Position numbers and translations under genes: made by a program. A DNA stretch of 11,419 nucleotides. Origin: Alphaproteobacteria bacterium (GTDB taxonomy: Bacteria > Pseudomonadota > Alphaproteobacteria > Puniceispirillales > UBA1172). The stretch is taken from assembly GCA_023259875.1 (NCBI GenBank), contig JALRFL010000035.1, positions 1 to 11,419 on the forward strand, given 5' to 3'. Shown in pieces: positions 1-6,792 of this stretch (the first letter of the stretch is position 1; each line of letters begins with the position of its first letter). The notes under the pieces were generated by a model. The model saw nothing but the letters and a program-made list of their open reading frames with translations, searched no databases and was not told the DNA's origin.

Positions 1-76
1 GGAAGCCGGGGACGCGGGCGGTGGCGCGGAGAATGTCGGCCATCAGGGTGCCGCGACCGGGGCCGAGTTCGGCCAA
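1..76 (-). other. Fragment of a MidA/NDUFAF7-type SAM methyltransferase gene, foreign to the rest of the window
   Basis: Read on the minus strand from base 76 to base 2, this segment translates as 25 residues without a stop. They begin LAELGPGRGTLMAD and end in RVPGF. The ELGPGRGT stretch is the SAM-binding glycine-rich motif of the COG1565/MidA (NDUFAF7) methyltransferase family, whose mitochondrial member methylates a complex I subunit. In that frame 22 of 25 codons end in G or C, and the 76 bases contain 57 G or C (75%), clearly above the neighbouring sequence. Strand-specific third-position bias and a recognisable motif make this real coding sequence from a high-GC genome. It stops matching near base 76, where glnD homology begins on the opposite strand. 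I infer a chimeric junction, from assembly or amplification, rather than an intact gene. Confidence 0.75.
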
Positions 77-2345
77 AGATGACCTGACTATTCGCACCGC
101 CTTGCTCGAAGGCCGGCATTTAGCAGGGGATAGCACCTTAACAGATCGCCTTATGGAGCAATTCCGCACCGATGTCATGGCCAACACGGCGCGAAGCTTT
201 ATTTCTGCCAAATTGGATGAACGCGACGCTAGGCATAAACGCAGTGATGCCAGACGCTATATGCTTGAGCCGAATATCAAAGATGGCAAAGGCGGGTTGC
301 GTGATTTGCACACACTGTTCTGGATCACCCGATATGGCTTTAACGCAAACAGTGTGCTTGATTTGGTTAATAGCAAGATATTGACCCATACCGAGGCACG
401 GGCGTTTTCCACCGCCCAGCGATTTCTCTGGACTCTGCGTTGTCATATGCATTTGCGAAGTGGCCGCGAAGATGATCGGCTAAGTTTTGATGCTCAAATG
501 GATATTGCCAGTTTGCTTGACTATTCTGATCGAAGCGACAGCAAAGGTGTTGAGCGTTTCATGAGGCATTATTTCTTGACCGCCACCACGGTAGGCAGCC
601 TAACGCGGATATTCTGTGCTGCCATTGCGGATGACTTCAATAATTCTGCGCGCAGTTTCAGGGACAGGATGCGTTGGTCGAAACCGCCGCATCCGTTTAT
701 CATTCAAGGCAACAGGATTGCCCTCAAACCCGGGTTACGGTTTTCCGATCACCAACGGGCAATGATGGATGTGTTTCTTTTGGCTTTAGAATCAGATCAG
801 GATATTCATCCCCAAACCTTGCGCCAGATGGCACGCAAGCTTAGTTTGCTGGATCAAGAATTTCGTGCAGACCCTGAACATAACGCGGTGTTTTTATCAA
901 TCTTAAGCCATAAGAAAAACCCTGAACGCATCCTCAGACTTATGAATGAGGTTGGTGTTCTTGGCAAATTTCTGCCGGATTTCGGGCGTATCGTGGCGAT
1001 GATGCAATATGATATGTACCATAGTTATACCGTCGATGAGCATACGGTTTTCGCTATCGGCGTGCTTCATCAGATTGAAACAGGCGAACTAAAGGACATA
1101 GCCCCGGTCGCCTCGCGTGCGGTAAAAAATGTTCAAGAACGGGTTGAGCTCTATGTGGCTATGCTGCTTCATGATATTGCTAAGGGGCGTGGTGGTGACC
1201 ATTCCATCCTTGGCGCAGAGGTGGCACGGCAAGTCTGTCCTAGGCTTGGACTGGATGAGGCCGCAACCGAAACCGTGGTCTGGTTGGTGCGTTATCACTT
1301 GCTGATGAGCGAAACCGCCTTTCGCTATGATCTCAATGATCCCACAACGATTGAACGCTTTGCCGAAGCGGTGCAATCACCAGAGCGGCTTAACTTGCTG
1401 TTGGTTTTGACGGTGGCGGATATTCGTGCGGTTGGCCCAAATGTTTGGAATGGGTGGAAAGCAGCGTTGATGCGTGATTTGTATAATCGTACCATGGCGG
1501 TTTTGCTTGGCGGCGATGCTGTGGCCGTAGCTGATAGCATGGCGGTTGAGGCAGGTGAAGAATTGCGCTTTGCGCTTAAGCCGATAGACCCTTACTGGAC
1601 AGAAGAAAATATCGCCGCGCATCTTGGGGTATTCTACCCCAGTTATTGGAGCAGTTTTGATGTCGCCTCATGTGTGCGTCATGCCGAAATGTCACGAAAA
1701 TTCAGCCAGTCTGATGATCTGGTCGGGATCAGCATGACCCCGGATCAAGCCAGAAATGCCACGGAAATTGCCATCATTACGGCAGATGATGCTGGTCTGT
1801 TTTCGCGCATCGCTGGCGGTGTTGCGGCTTGCGGTGCCAGCATTGTGGATGCTCGAATAACCACGCGTAAAGATGGACTGACGCTTGATGTGTTATGGGT
1901 TCAAAACGCTGATAAACAGGCGATTACTGAAAAAGCGGTACTGGCGCGAATGAAAACGACATTGAAAAAAGCTATGGCCGGACAATTAGATATTACCGCC
2001 GCGGTTGAGGCCAGATGGCGGCAAACCCCGTCACGCATTCGCCGCATTTCTGCCCCGGCCAGAGTGCTAATCAACAATCAAATCAGTTCCACCCATACGG
2101 TAATGGAAATCAATGGCAAGGATGCACCGGGTCTGCTTTATCGGATCACGCGCACCATAGCGGAGCTAGGGGTTCAAATTCAGACCGCAAGTGTTTCCAC
2201 TTATGGTGATCGGGTGGTGGATGTGTTTTATGTTAAGGATAGTTTTGGCCTTAAGATTGAGCGCGAAAGCCGAATAAAAACGATCAGGGAAACCTTGTTA
2301 AAGGTGCTTGAAGACAGTGACCCTGCCAATCAGGTGGCGGCATGA
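75..2345 (+). CDS. glnD: Bifunctional [protein-PII] uridylyltransferase / uridylyl-removing enzyme, N-terminus missing
   Basis: GlnD senses glutamine and adds or removes UMP on PII proteins, so controlling glutamine synthetase and nitrogen-regulated transcription. About 757 residues of recognisable GlnD are present, against roughly 900-950 usual in Alphaproteobacteria. The missing part carries the nucleotidyltransferase core with its GSD-type metal motif. Homology begins at KDDLTIRTALLE near base 75 and includes EPNIKDGKGGLRDLHTLFW, typical of the region after the transferase core. The uridylyl-removing HD domain has its HD pair at about bases 1170-1175 (LLHDIAKGRGGDHS), with an upstream His in the DEHTVFAIG motif. 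Two ACT domains bind glutamine: the first at about bases 1758-1910 and the second at about 2094-2255. The reading frame stays open to base 3, and a GTG at 21 could mimic a start, but residues before base 75 do not resemble GlnD. The TGA stop overlaps the murJ ATG, suggesting translational coupling. Confidence 0.95.
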   Translation, partial: KDDLTIRTALLEGRHLAGDSTLTDRLMEQFRTDVMANTARSFISAKLDERDARHKRSDARRYMLEPNIKDGKGGLRDLHTLFWITRYGFNANSVLDLVNSKILTHTEARAFSTAQRFLWTLRCHMHLRSGREDDRLSFDAQMDIASLLDYSDRSDSKGVERFMRHYFLTATTVGSLTRIFCAAIADDFNNSARSFRDRMRWSKPPHPFIIQGNRIALKPGLRFSDHQRAMMDVFLLALESDQDIHPQTLRQMARKLSLLDQEFRADPEHNAVFLSILSHKKNPERILRLMNEVGVLGKFLPDFGRIVAMMQYDMYHSYTVDEHTVFAIGVLHQIETGELKDIAPVASRAVKNVQERVELYVAMLLHDIAKGRGGDHSILGAEVARQVCPRLGLDEAATETVVWLVRYHLLMSETAFRYDLNDPTTIERFAEAVQSPERLNLLLVLTVADIRAVGPNVWNGWKAALMRDLYNRTMAVLLGGDAVAVADSMAVEAGEELRFALKPIDPYWTEENIAAHLGVFYPSYWSSFDVASCVRHAEMSRKFSQSDDLVGISMTPDQARNATEIAIITADDAGLFSRIAGGVAACGASIVDARITTRKDGLTLDVLWVQNADKQAITEKAVLARMKTTLKKAMAGQLDITAAVEARWRQTPSRIRRISAPARVLINNQISSTHTVMEINGKDAPGLLYRITRTIAELGVQIQTASVSTYGDRVVDVFYVKDSFGLKIERESRIKTIRETLLKVLEDSDPANQVAA

Positions 2346-3895
2346 CCACAGCATCAGGCCTGTTATCGGCGTTTAGCCGGATCAGCGTATTTACCGCGCT
2401 AAGTCGGGTATTGGGATTTACACGCGATATTATTCTTGCGGCGGTGCTAGGCATTGGGCCGGTATCGGATGCGTTTTTTGTGGCATTTAAATTGCCCAAC
2501 TTATTTCGCCGGCTAACCGCCGAAGGCGCGATGACCAGTGCCTTTATCCCCGGATATACAGGAGTAGAACAAAGCGAAGGCAAAACGGCGGCACAACATC
2601 TCGCAGGTGAAATTCAATCTCTTCTGGTTTGGGTGCTATTGCTAATCCTTGTGGTGTTTGAGCTCTTTATGCCTTATGTCATCACGGCGATGGCACCGGG
2701 GTTTGCGTTTGACGGTGATATCTCGCGGTTTGATGGCGCTATTCATCTGGCTCGTCTGACGATGCCATATCTGCCTATGGTATCGCTGTTGGCGTTATGG
2801 ATTGCCATTGGCAATGTTTATGGCCGATTTGCCCTTGGGGCTTCGGTGCCGGTGATAATGAATCTTGTTATGATTTCTGGCGCGCTTTTGGCTTGGTTTA
2901 TGTGGCCTGATCTTGATCAAGACGGCGTTGGTTATGAACGGGCAGGTATCATTGCCTTATCGGTTGCAACGGGCGGGGTGATTAAACTTTTGATCATTGG
3001 CACGATGCTATGGCGGATGAAATCTTTGCCGCCGATTTATTTTTTTCCTCGGCTTAGCCCAAACAGCAGAACAGTATGGCGGCGGTTTTGGCCTGCCGCG
3101 ATTGGCTCTGCCGGAACTCAGATCAATTTGCTCATTGATACCATTCTCGCCTCTCTTTTGCCGATAGGGGCAATTTCTCAGCTTTATTTTGCTGACCGTA
3201 TTGCCCAATTGCCTCTTGGTGTGGTGGGCATTGCCCTTGGCGTTGCCTTATTGCCAACCTTGTCACGCCTTGAACAGGTTAAGGTGGTTGACACAGCGGC
3301 GGTGCGGCAAGTGCTTCGTCGCGGCATTATCATTGGGATGTTGGCGGCGTGCCCGGCTTTGGCAGGCATCATGGCTATTTCAGATGATTTGATCAGGGGA
3401 TTATTCGCCTATGGGGCATTTGATCCTGCTATGGTGTCTTCGACGGCGGCAGTGCTGATGGCGTATGGCGCAGGAATACCAGCCTTTATTTTAATCAAAA
3501 CATTACAGCCATCCTTTTATGCCGCAGGGGATACGGCCACCCCGATGCGCATCACCATACTGTCGGTGGGGATTAATATTGCCTTAAGCATTATGTTGAT
3601 GCAGATCATAGGGGCGGCAGGGTTAGCGCTCGCAACCTCAATCAGCCTGTGGATATCAACGCTTATTCTTATGCTGATCTTGCGACAACGCGACCGTTTT
3701 GAGGTTTCTGTGTTCTATCCTCTTATAAAAATTGCGGTAGCGGCGGGGGTGATGGCGGCTGGGCTAGTGGTGATCCGTCATGGGTTGGATCATTTCGCCG
3801 CGTGGCAGACCTTGGTGATTTTGATGCTTTCAAGCGCAGGGATTTATCTTCCTTTAATTTATGTCATGGGGGTTTGGCGCGGTCTAAAGGGTTGA
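2342..3895 (+). CDS. murJ: Lipid II flippase MurJ (MviN family)
   Basis: MurJ moves the peptidoglycan precursor lipid II across the inner membrane. The 517-residue protein is hydrophobic throughout, fits the 14-helix MOP-superfamily layout and has the usual family length. The N-terminal signature is clear: SRVLGFTRD, then SDAFFVAFKLPNLFRR and AEGA. By alignment from memory, the residues essential in E. coli MurJ (R18, R24, D39, R52, R270) correspond here to R22, R28, D43, R56 and R286, the last in the FADRIAQLPLGVVGIALG segment. The ATG lies inside the glnD stop (ATGA overlap), so the two are probably cotranscribed and translationally coupled. The glnD-murJ-trpS order is common in Alphaproteobacteria, which supports the call. 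No unusual residue or frame disturbance was seen. Confidence 0.97.
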   Translation: MTTASGLLSAFSRISVFTALSRVLGFTRDIILAAVLGIGPVSDAFFVAFKLPNLFRRLTAEGAMTSAFIPGYTGVEQSEGKTAAQHLAGEIQSLLVWVLLLILVVFELFMPYVITAMAPGFAFDGDISRFDGAIHLARLTMPYLPMVSLLALWIAIGNVYGRFALGASVPVIMNLVMISGALLAWFMWPDLDQDGVGYERAGIIALSVATGGVIKLLIIGTMLWRMKSLPPIYFFPRLSPNSRTVWRRFWPAAIGSAGTQINLLIDTILASLLPIGAISQLYFADRIAQLPLGVVGIALGVALLPTLSRLEQVKVVDTAAVRQVLRRGIIIGMLAACPALAGIMAISDDLIRGLFAYGAFDPAMVSSTAAVLMAYGAGIPAFILIKTLQPSFYAAGDTATPMRITILSVGINIALSIMLMQIIGAAGLALATSISLWISTLILMLILRQRDRFEVSVFYPLIKIAVAAGVMAAGLVVIRHGLDHFAAWQTLVILMLSSAGIYLPLIYVMGVWRGLKG

Positions 3896-3980
3896 CCCAC
3901 AACGCGGCATAGCCTAAGGGGTTTGAAGCAAAGGCATATCAAAAATTGGGCATTAACGCTAAGCGACGCAGGACAAAAAA

Positions 3981-4988
3981 ATGAACAGGATTTTTTCTGG
4001 CATACAACCAACAGGCAATTTGCACCTTGGGAATTATCTTGGGGCGATCAAAAACTGGGTTGAATTACAGCATCAGTTTGAATCAATTTACTGTGTTGTG
4101 GATTTGCACGCTATCACCGTACCTCAAGACCCTGTTCTCTTGCGCACCTCTACGATTGAGGTGACAGCCAGCCTGTTAGCGGCAGGGATTGATCCGAAAC
4201 AGGCCATCATTTTTAATCAAAGCCGCGTGCCACAGCACGCTGAGTTGGCATGGATTTTTAATTGCGTGGCGCGGCTTGGTTGGCTTAATCGCATGACCCA
4301 ATTCAAAGAAAAAGCAGGCAAGAACCGAGAAAACGCTAGCGTTGGCCTGTTTGCCTATCCGGCATTAATGGCGGCGGATATCTTGGCCTATAAGGCCACC
4401 CATGTGCCAGTAGGTGAAGACCAGAAACAGCATCTTGAGCTAACCCGTGATATCGCAGGCGCATTTAATGCCATGGTAGATGAGGAGTTTTTTCCCTTGC
4501 CTGAGCCGCAAATTCTAGGTCAGGCCACTCGTGTGATGAGCCTTCGGGACGGGTCGTCTAAGATGAGCAAGTCTGACCAATCTGATTATTCCCGCATCAA
4601 TTTGAATGATGATGCTGACACCATTTCCCAAAAAATCCGTAAAGCCAAAACAGATCCCGATCCTCTGCCAGAAACCATGGAAGGTCTTAACGACCGCCCA
4701 GAGGCAAGGAATCTGGTCACGATTTATGCGGCTTTGGCGGATTGTTCATCCCAAGAGGTGCTGACAGAGTTTGCTGGTAAGGGCTTTGGCGTATTCAAAC
4801 CTGCATTGGTCGATGTGGCGGTGGAAAAACTAGCCCCTGTAACCTCGGCAATGCGGCAATATATGGATGATCAATCCTATGTTCTGTCAGTTCTGGATGA
4901 AGGCGCGGAACGCGCCCATGCTATCGCTAGGCCGATTATGCAGGATATTCGCGAAAGGCTTGGCTTTCTTGGCCATAGCCTAGGGTAA
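3981..4988 (+). CDS. trpS: Tryptophan--tRNA ligase
   Basis: This is a class I aminoacyl-tRNA synthetase that activates tryptophan with ATP and charges tRNA-Trp in the cytoplasm. The 335-residue length is normal for bacterial TrpRS. The HIGH-type motif reads HLGN at residues 15-18, after the characteristic GIQPTGNL. The KMSKS loop is at residues 194-198. Between them lies the diagnostic VPVGEDQKQHLELTRDIA block at about residues 142-159. The ATG at 3981 is preceded by AGGA at 3970-3973 with 7 bases of spacing. The 85-bp gap from murJ contains no convincing promoter or terminator, so trpS may be read from upstream or from a weak local promoter. Confidence 0.98.
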   Translation: MNRIFSGIQPTGNLHLGNYLGAIKNWVELQHQFESIYCVVDLHAITVPQDPVLLRTSTIEVTASLLAAGIDPKQAIIFNQSRVPQHAELAWIFNCVARLGWLNRMTQFKEKAGKNRENASVGLFAYPALMAADILAYKATHVPVGEDQKQHLELTRDIAGAFNAMVDEEFFPLPEPQILGQATRVMSLRDGSSKMSKSDQSDYSRINLNDDADTISQKIRKAKTDPDPLPETMEGLNDRPEARNLVTIYAALADCSSQEVLTEFAGKGFGVFKPALVDVAVEKLAPVTSAMRQYMDDQSYVLSVLDEGAERAHAIARPIMQDIRERLGFLGHSLG

Positions 4989-5027
4989 ATGTCATTACCA
5001 AAATGGGAAATGGCGATATATGGTGCG

Positions 5028-5043
5028 GTTACAAACTTGTAAC
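5028..5043. promoter_or_regulatory. Perfect 7-bp inverted repeat upstream of nfu, candidate operator
   Basis: The sequence GTTACAA-AC-TTGTAAC is a perfect 7-bp inverted repeat with a 2-bp spacer. It ends 40 bases before the nfu start codon and overlaps the -35 hexamer of the putative promoter there. A short dyad over a -35 box is a typical place for a dimeric regulator to bind. It does not match any Fe-S regulator site I know well, such as the IscR type 2 consensus, so the regulator is unknown. The arms are too short and too AT-rich to act as an intrinsic terminator, and no U-tract follows. Confidence 0.4.
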
Positions 5044-5064
5044 TTTGCTAAAAACACATATATG
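5037..5064 (+). promoter_or_regulatory. Putative sigma-70 type promoter for nfu and the downstream glucosaminidase gene
   Basis: A -35 candidate TTGTAA (5037-5042) and a -10 candidate TATATG (5059-5064) are separated by 16 bases in an AT-rich gap. Transcription would start near 5070, leaving a short leader with a strong GGGAG ribosome site (5073-5077) 6 bases before the ATG at 5084. The hexamers were matched by eye, each differs from consensus at one or two positions, and no experimental signal is available. Confidence 0.4.
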
Positions 5065-5083
5065 AAAGCAAAGGGAGAAAAAG

Positions 5084-5641
5084 ATGTTTATCCAGACCGA
5101 AGACACGCCTAACCCATCAACGTTGAAATTTATTCCCGGCAAAACCGTCATGGAACAGGGGACGGCTCAATTTTCTTCGATTGGCGAGTCGTCATCGTCA
5201 CCTTTGGCGCGGCGTTTGTTTGCGGTGGATGGCATCACCCAAGTCTTTTTTGGTCATGACTTTGTTTCGATTACCAAGGCAGAAAGCCATGACTGGTTTA
5301 CTATAAAGCCAGGCGTGTTGGCCGCGATCATGGAACATTACGCTAGCGGTATGCCAGTGATAGAAGGCGAAGCAGACGACCATGATCATCATGATGATGG
5401 TGAAGACAGTGATACCGTATCCCAAATCAAACATCTTCTTGATACCCGAGTGCGCCCTGCGGTTGCTATGGATGGGGGGGATATTGTGTTCAAGTCTTTT
5501 GAAAATGGTGTTGTTACGCTTTATATGCGCGGAGCCTGTCAGGGCTGTCCAAGTTCAACGGCAACCTTGAAAATGGGCATTGAAAATATGCTTCGCCATT
5601 ATATCCCAGAAGTCCAAGAAGTCATGGCCGATAATGGTTAA
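5084..5641 (+). CDS. Nfu-type iron-sulfur cluster scaffold/carrier protein
   Basis: Nfu proteins carry [4Fe-4S] clusters to apo-enzymes in the cytoplasm. The 185 residues form two domains. The N-terminal Nfu_N domain (about residues 1-93) has the signature opening MFIQTEDTPNPSTLKF and a FGHDFVSI segment. The C-terminal NifU-like domain (about 112-180) has MDGGDIVF followed by the cluster-binding CxxC motif, Cys152 and Cys155 in GACQGCPS. The linker at about residues 95-110 is very acidic and histidine-rich (DDHDHHDDGED), which could bind metal or simply be a flexible spacer. The length is typical of alphaproteobacterial Nfu and mitochondrial NFU1 relatives. A G7 homopolymer (5474-5480) lies in the MDGGD codons without disrupting the frame. 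A glucosaminidase gene follows 24 bp downstream, probably in the same transcript. Confidence 0.95.
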   Translation: MFIQTEDTPNPSTLKFIPGKTVMEQGTAQFSSIGESSSSPLARRLFAVDGITQVFFGHDFVSITKAESHDWFTIKPGVLAAIMEHYASGMPVIEGEADDHDHHDDGEDSDTVSQIKHLLDTRVRPAVAMDGGDIVFKSFENGVVTLYMRGACQGCPSSTATLKMGIENMLRHYIPEVQEVMADNG

Positions 5642-5665
5642 AATGTAACAGGATCGGACACGCCA

Positions 5666-6775
5666 ATGGCAGACCTGAACTCTGAACAAAAGCGCTGGTC
5701 GGTCAATTCATGGCTTCTTGGTGTTTTATTAATCCTCATCATTGGACAACTGGCGCTTATCTTTGGGGCTGGCCTATCCTATGTGCCCATGAAATCAGGT
5801 TATTATGAACCGCCTGCAACAGATCAGGATGTTACCGCCTCGCCCTCGCGTGAACGGTTGTTATGGCTAGAAAAACAGCTTGCCCCTCCCCCGCTTTTGG
5901 TTTGGTCTGATGCACCGCCAGATTTTAATCTTGCAAGTGTGGAAAAGGCTGATGATCCTGGCCAGGGGGGGCAGATGAACAGTGATGCGCCCACAGCCAG
6001 TGGAGATGATAAAGAAAACCTCTCTTTATCTGAGGTAACCACGGCAGGGACGGGATCAGATTTCCCCCAACCAACCCAGCCCGCCAACCCCTTTGCGGTG
6101 GCTCCTGACTATATTAAACACTTGCCAGATTTACGGATGATGGATGTAGAGGAACGCAAAGCGTTATTTATTGCCTCAGTCTTGCCCTTAATTTTGCGCG
6201 CCAATGAAGAATTGTTAATGCGCCGCGAGACGATCAAACGCGATTATGCCCAAGGGAACGAAGACCGCTTACGGCGTTGGGCAGAATTGTATCTGATTGA
6301 TGAGATCAATGAAAATGATGATATTGATCAACTCTACGCCGCTCTCATGGTGCGTGTTGATACGGTACCTGTGTCTCTTGCTTTGGCTCAGGCGATTGTT
6401 GAAAGCGGTTGGGGAACCTCGCGGTTTGCGCGTCAGGGCAATGCTCTTTTTGGACAATGGGCATGGGCAGAACATAAAGGAATCAAACCGTATGAGCCTA
6501 GTGACGACCGCGCGGTGGTAAGGTCTTTTCCCACGCTATTTGATTCTGTCCGTGCTTATATGCACAACTTGAACACGCATTTTGCTTATGAAGGTTGGCG
6601 CAAGACGCGCGCCCAAAACCGCAATATGGATCAAAACGCCTTAGCGTTACGGTTAATTCCAGAGCTTGAGCGTTATTCCGAAGACGGACAGATTTATATC
6701 CGCAAATTGGGAAATATTATCCGCACCAATAACCTGCAATATTATAATGATGCCCGGCTAGCCCAAGCCAATTAG
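5666..6775 (+). CDS. Membrane-anchored Bax-like glucosaminidase (COG2992)
   Basis: This is a predicted peptidoglycan hydrolase of the Bax/endo-beta-N-acetylglucosaminidase family, cutting glycan strands in the periplasm. Of 369 residues, about 15-38 form one hydrophobic segment (LLGVLLILIIGQLALIFGAG), which fits a signal anchor with the rest outside the membrane. A low-complexity linker rich in Pro, Ser, Asp and Gln spans about residues 48-150. The family core then runs from about 155 to 360. It contains PVSLALAQAIVESGWGTSRF, where Glu246 is the probable catalytic acid, and also GNALFGQW, SVRAYMHNLNTHFAY and LERYSEDGQIYI. It is longer than E. coli Bax as I recall it (about 270 residues), mainly through the anchor and linker. 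The AGGA at 5650-5653 lies 12 bases from the ATG, so the ribosome site is weak. It sits 24 bp after nfu and ends 17 bp from the convergent deacetylase gene. Confidence 0.88.
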   Translation: MADLNSEQKRWSVNSWLLGVLLILIIGQLALIFGAGLSYVPMKSGYYEPPATDQDVTASPSRERLLWLEKQLAPPPLLVWSDAPPDFNLASVEKADDPGQGGQMNSDAPTASGDDKENLSLSEVTTAGTGSDFPQPTQPANPFAVAPDYIKHLPDLRMMDVEERKALFIASVLPLILRANEELLMRRETIKRDYAQGNEDRLRRWAELYLIDEINENDDIDQLYAALMVRVDTVPVSLALAQAIVESGWGTSRFARQGNALFGQWAWAEHKGIKPYEPSDDRAVVRSFPTLFDSVRAYMHNLNTHFAYEGWRKTRAQNRNMDQNALALRLIPELERYSEDGQIYIRKLGNIIRTNNLQYYNDARLAQAN

Positions 6776-6792
6776 CAAACCTATTTTGCCGG

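Noticed and set aside
21..76. GTG at 21 as the true start of glnD
   Set aside because: The encoded residues before about base 75 have no GlnD character, are Arg/Pro rich as expected for antisense of a high-GC gene, and the minus strand there encodes a recognisable MidA motif.
3896..3980. Promoter for trpS in the 85-bp gap after murJ
   Set aside because: TTGAAG-like and AT-rich stretches exist but no -10 of reasonable quality lies at 15-19 bases, so only the ribosome site is supported.
4984..4999. Hairpin GGTAA/TTACC around the trpS stop as a terminator
   Set aside because: The stem has only 5 bp, is AT-rich and is not followed by a T-tract.
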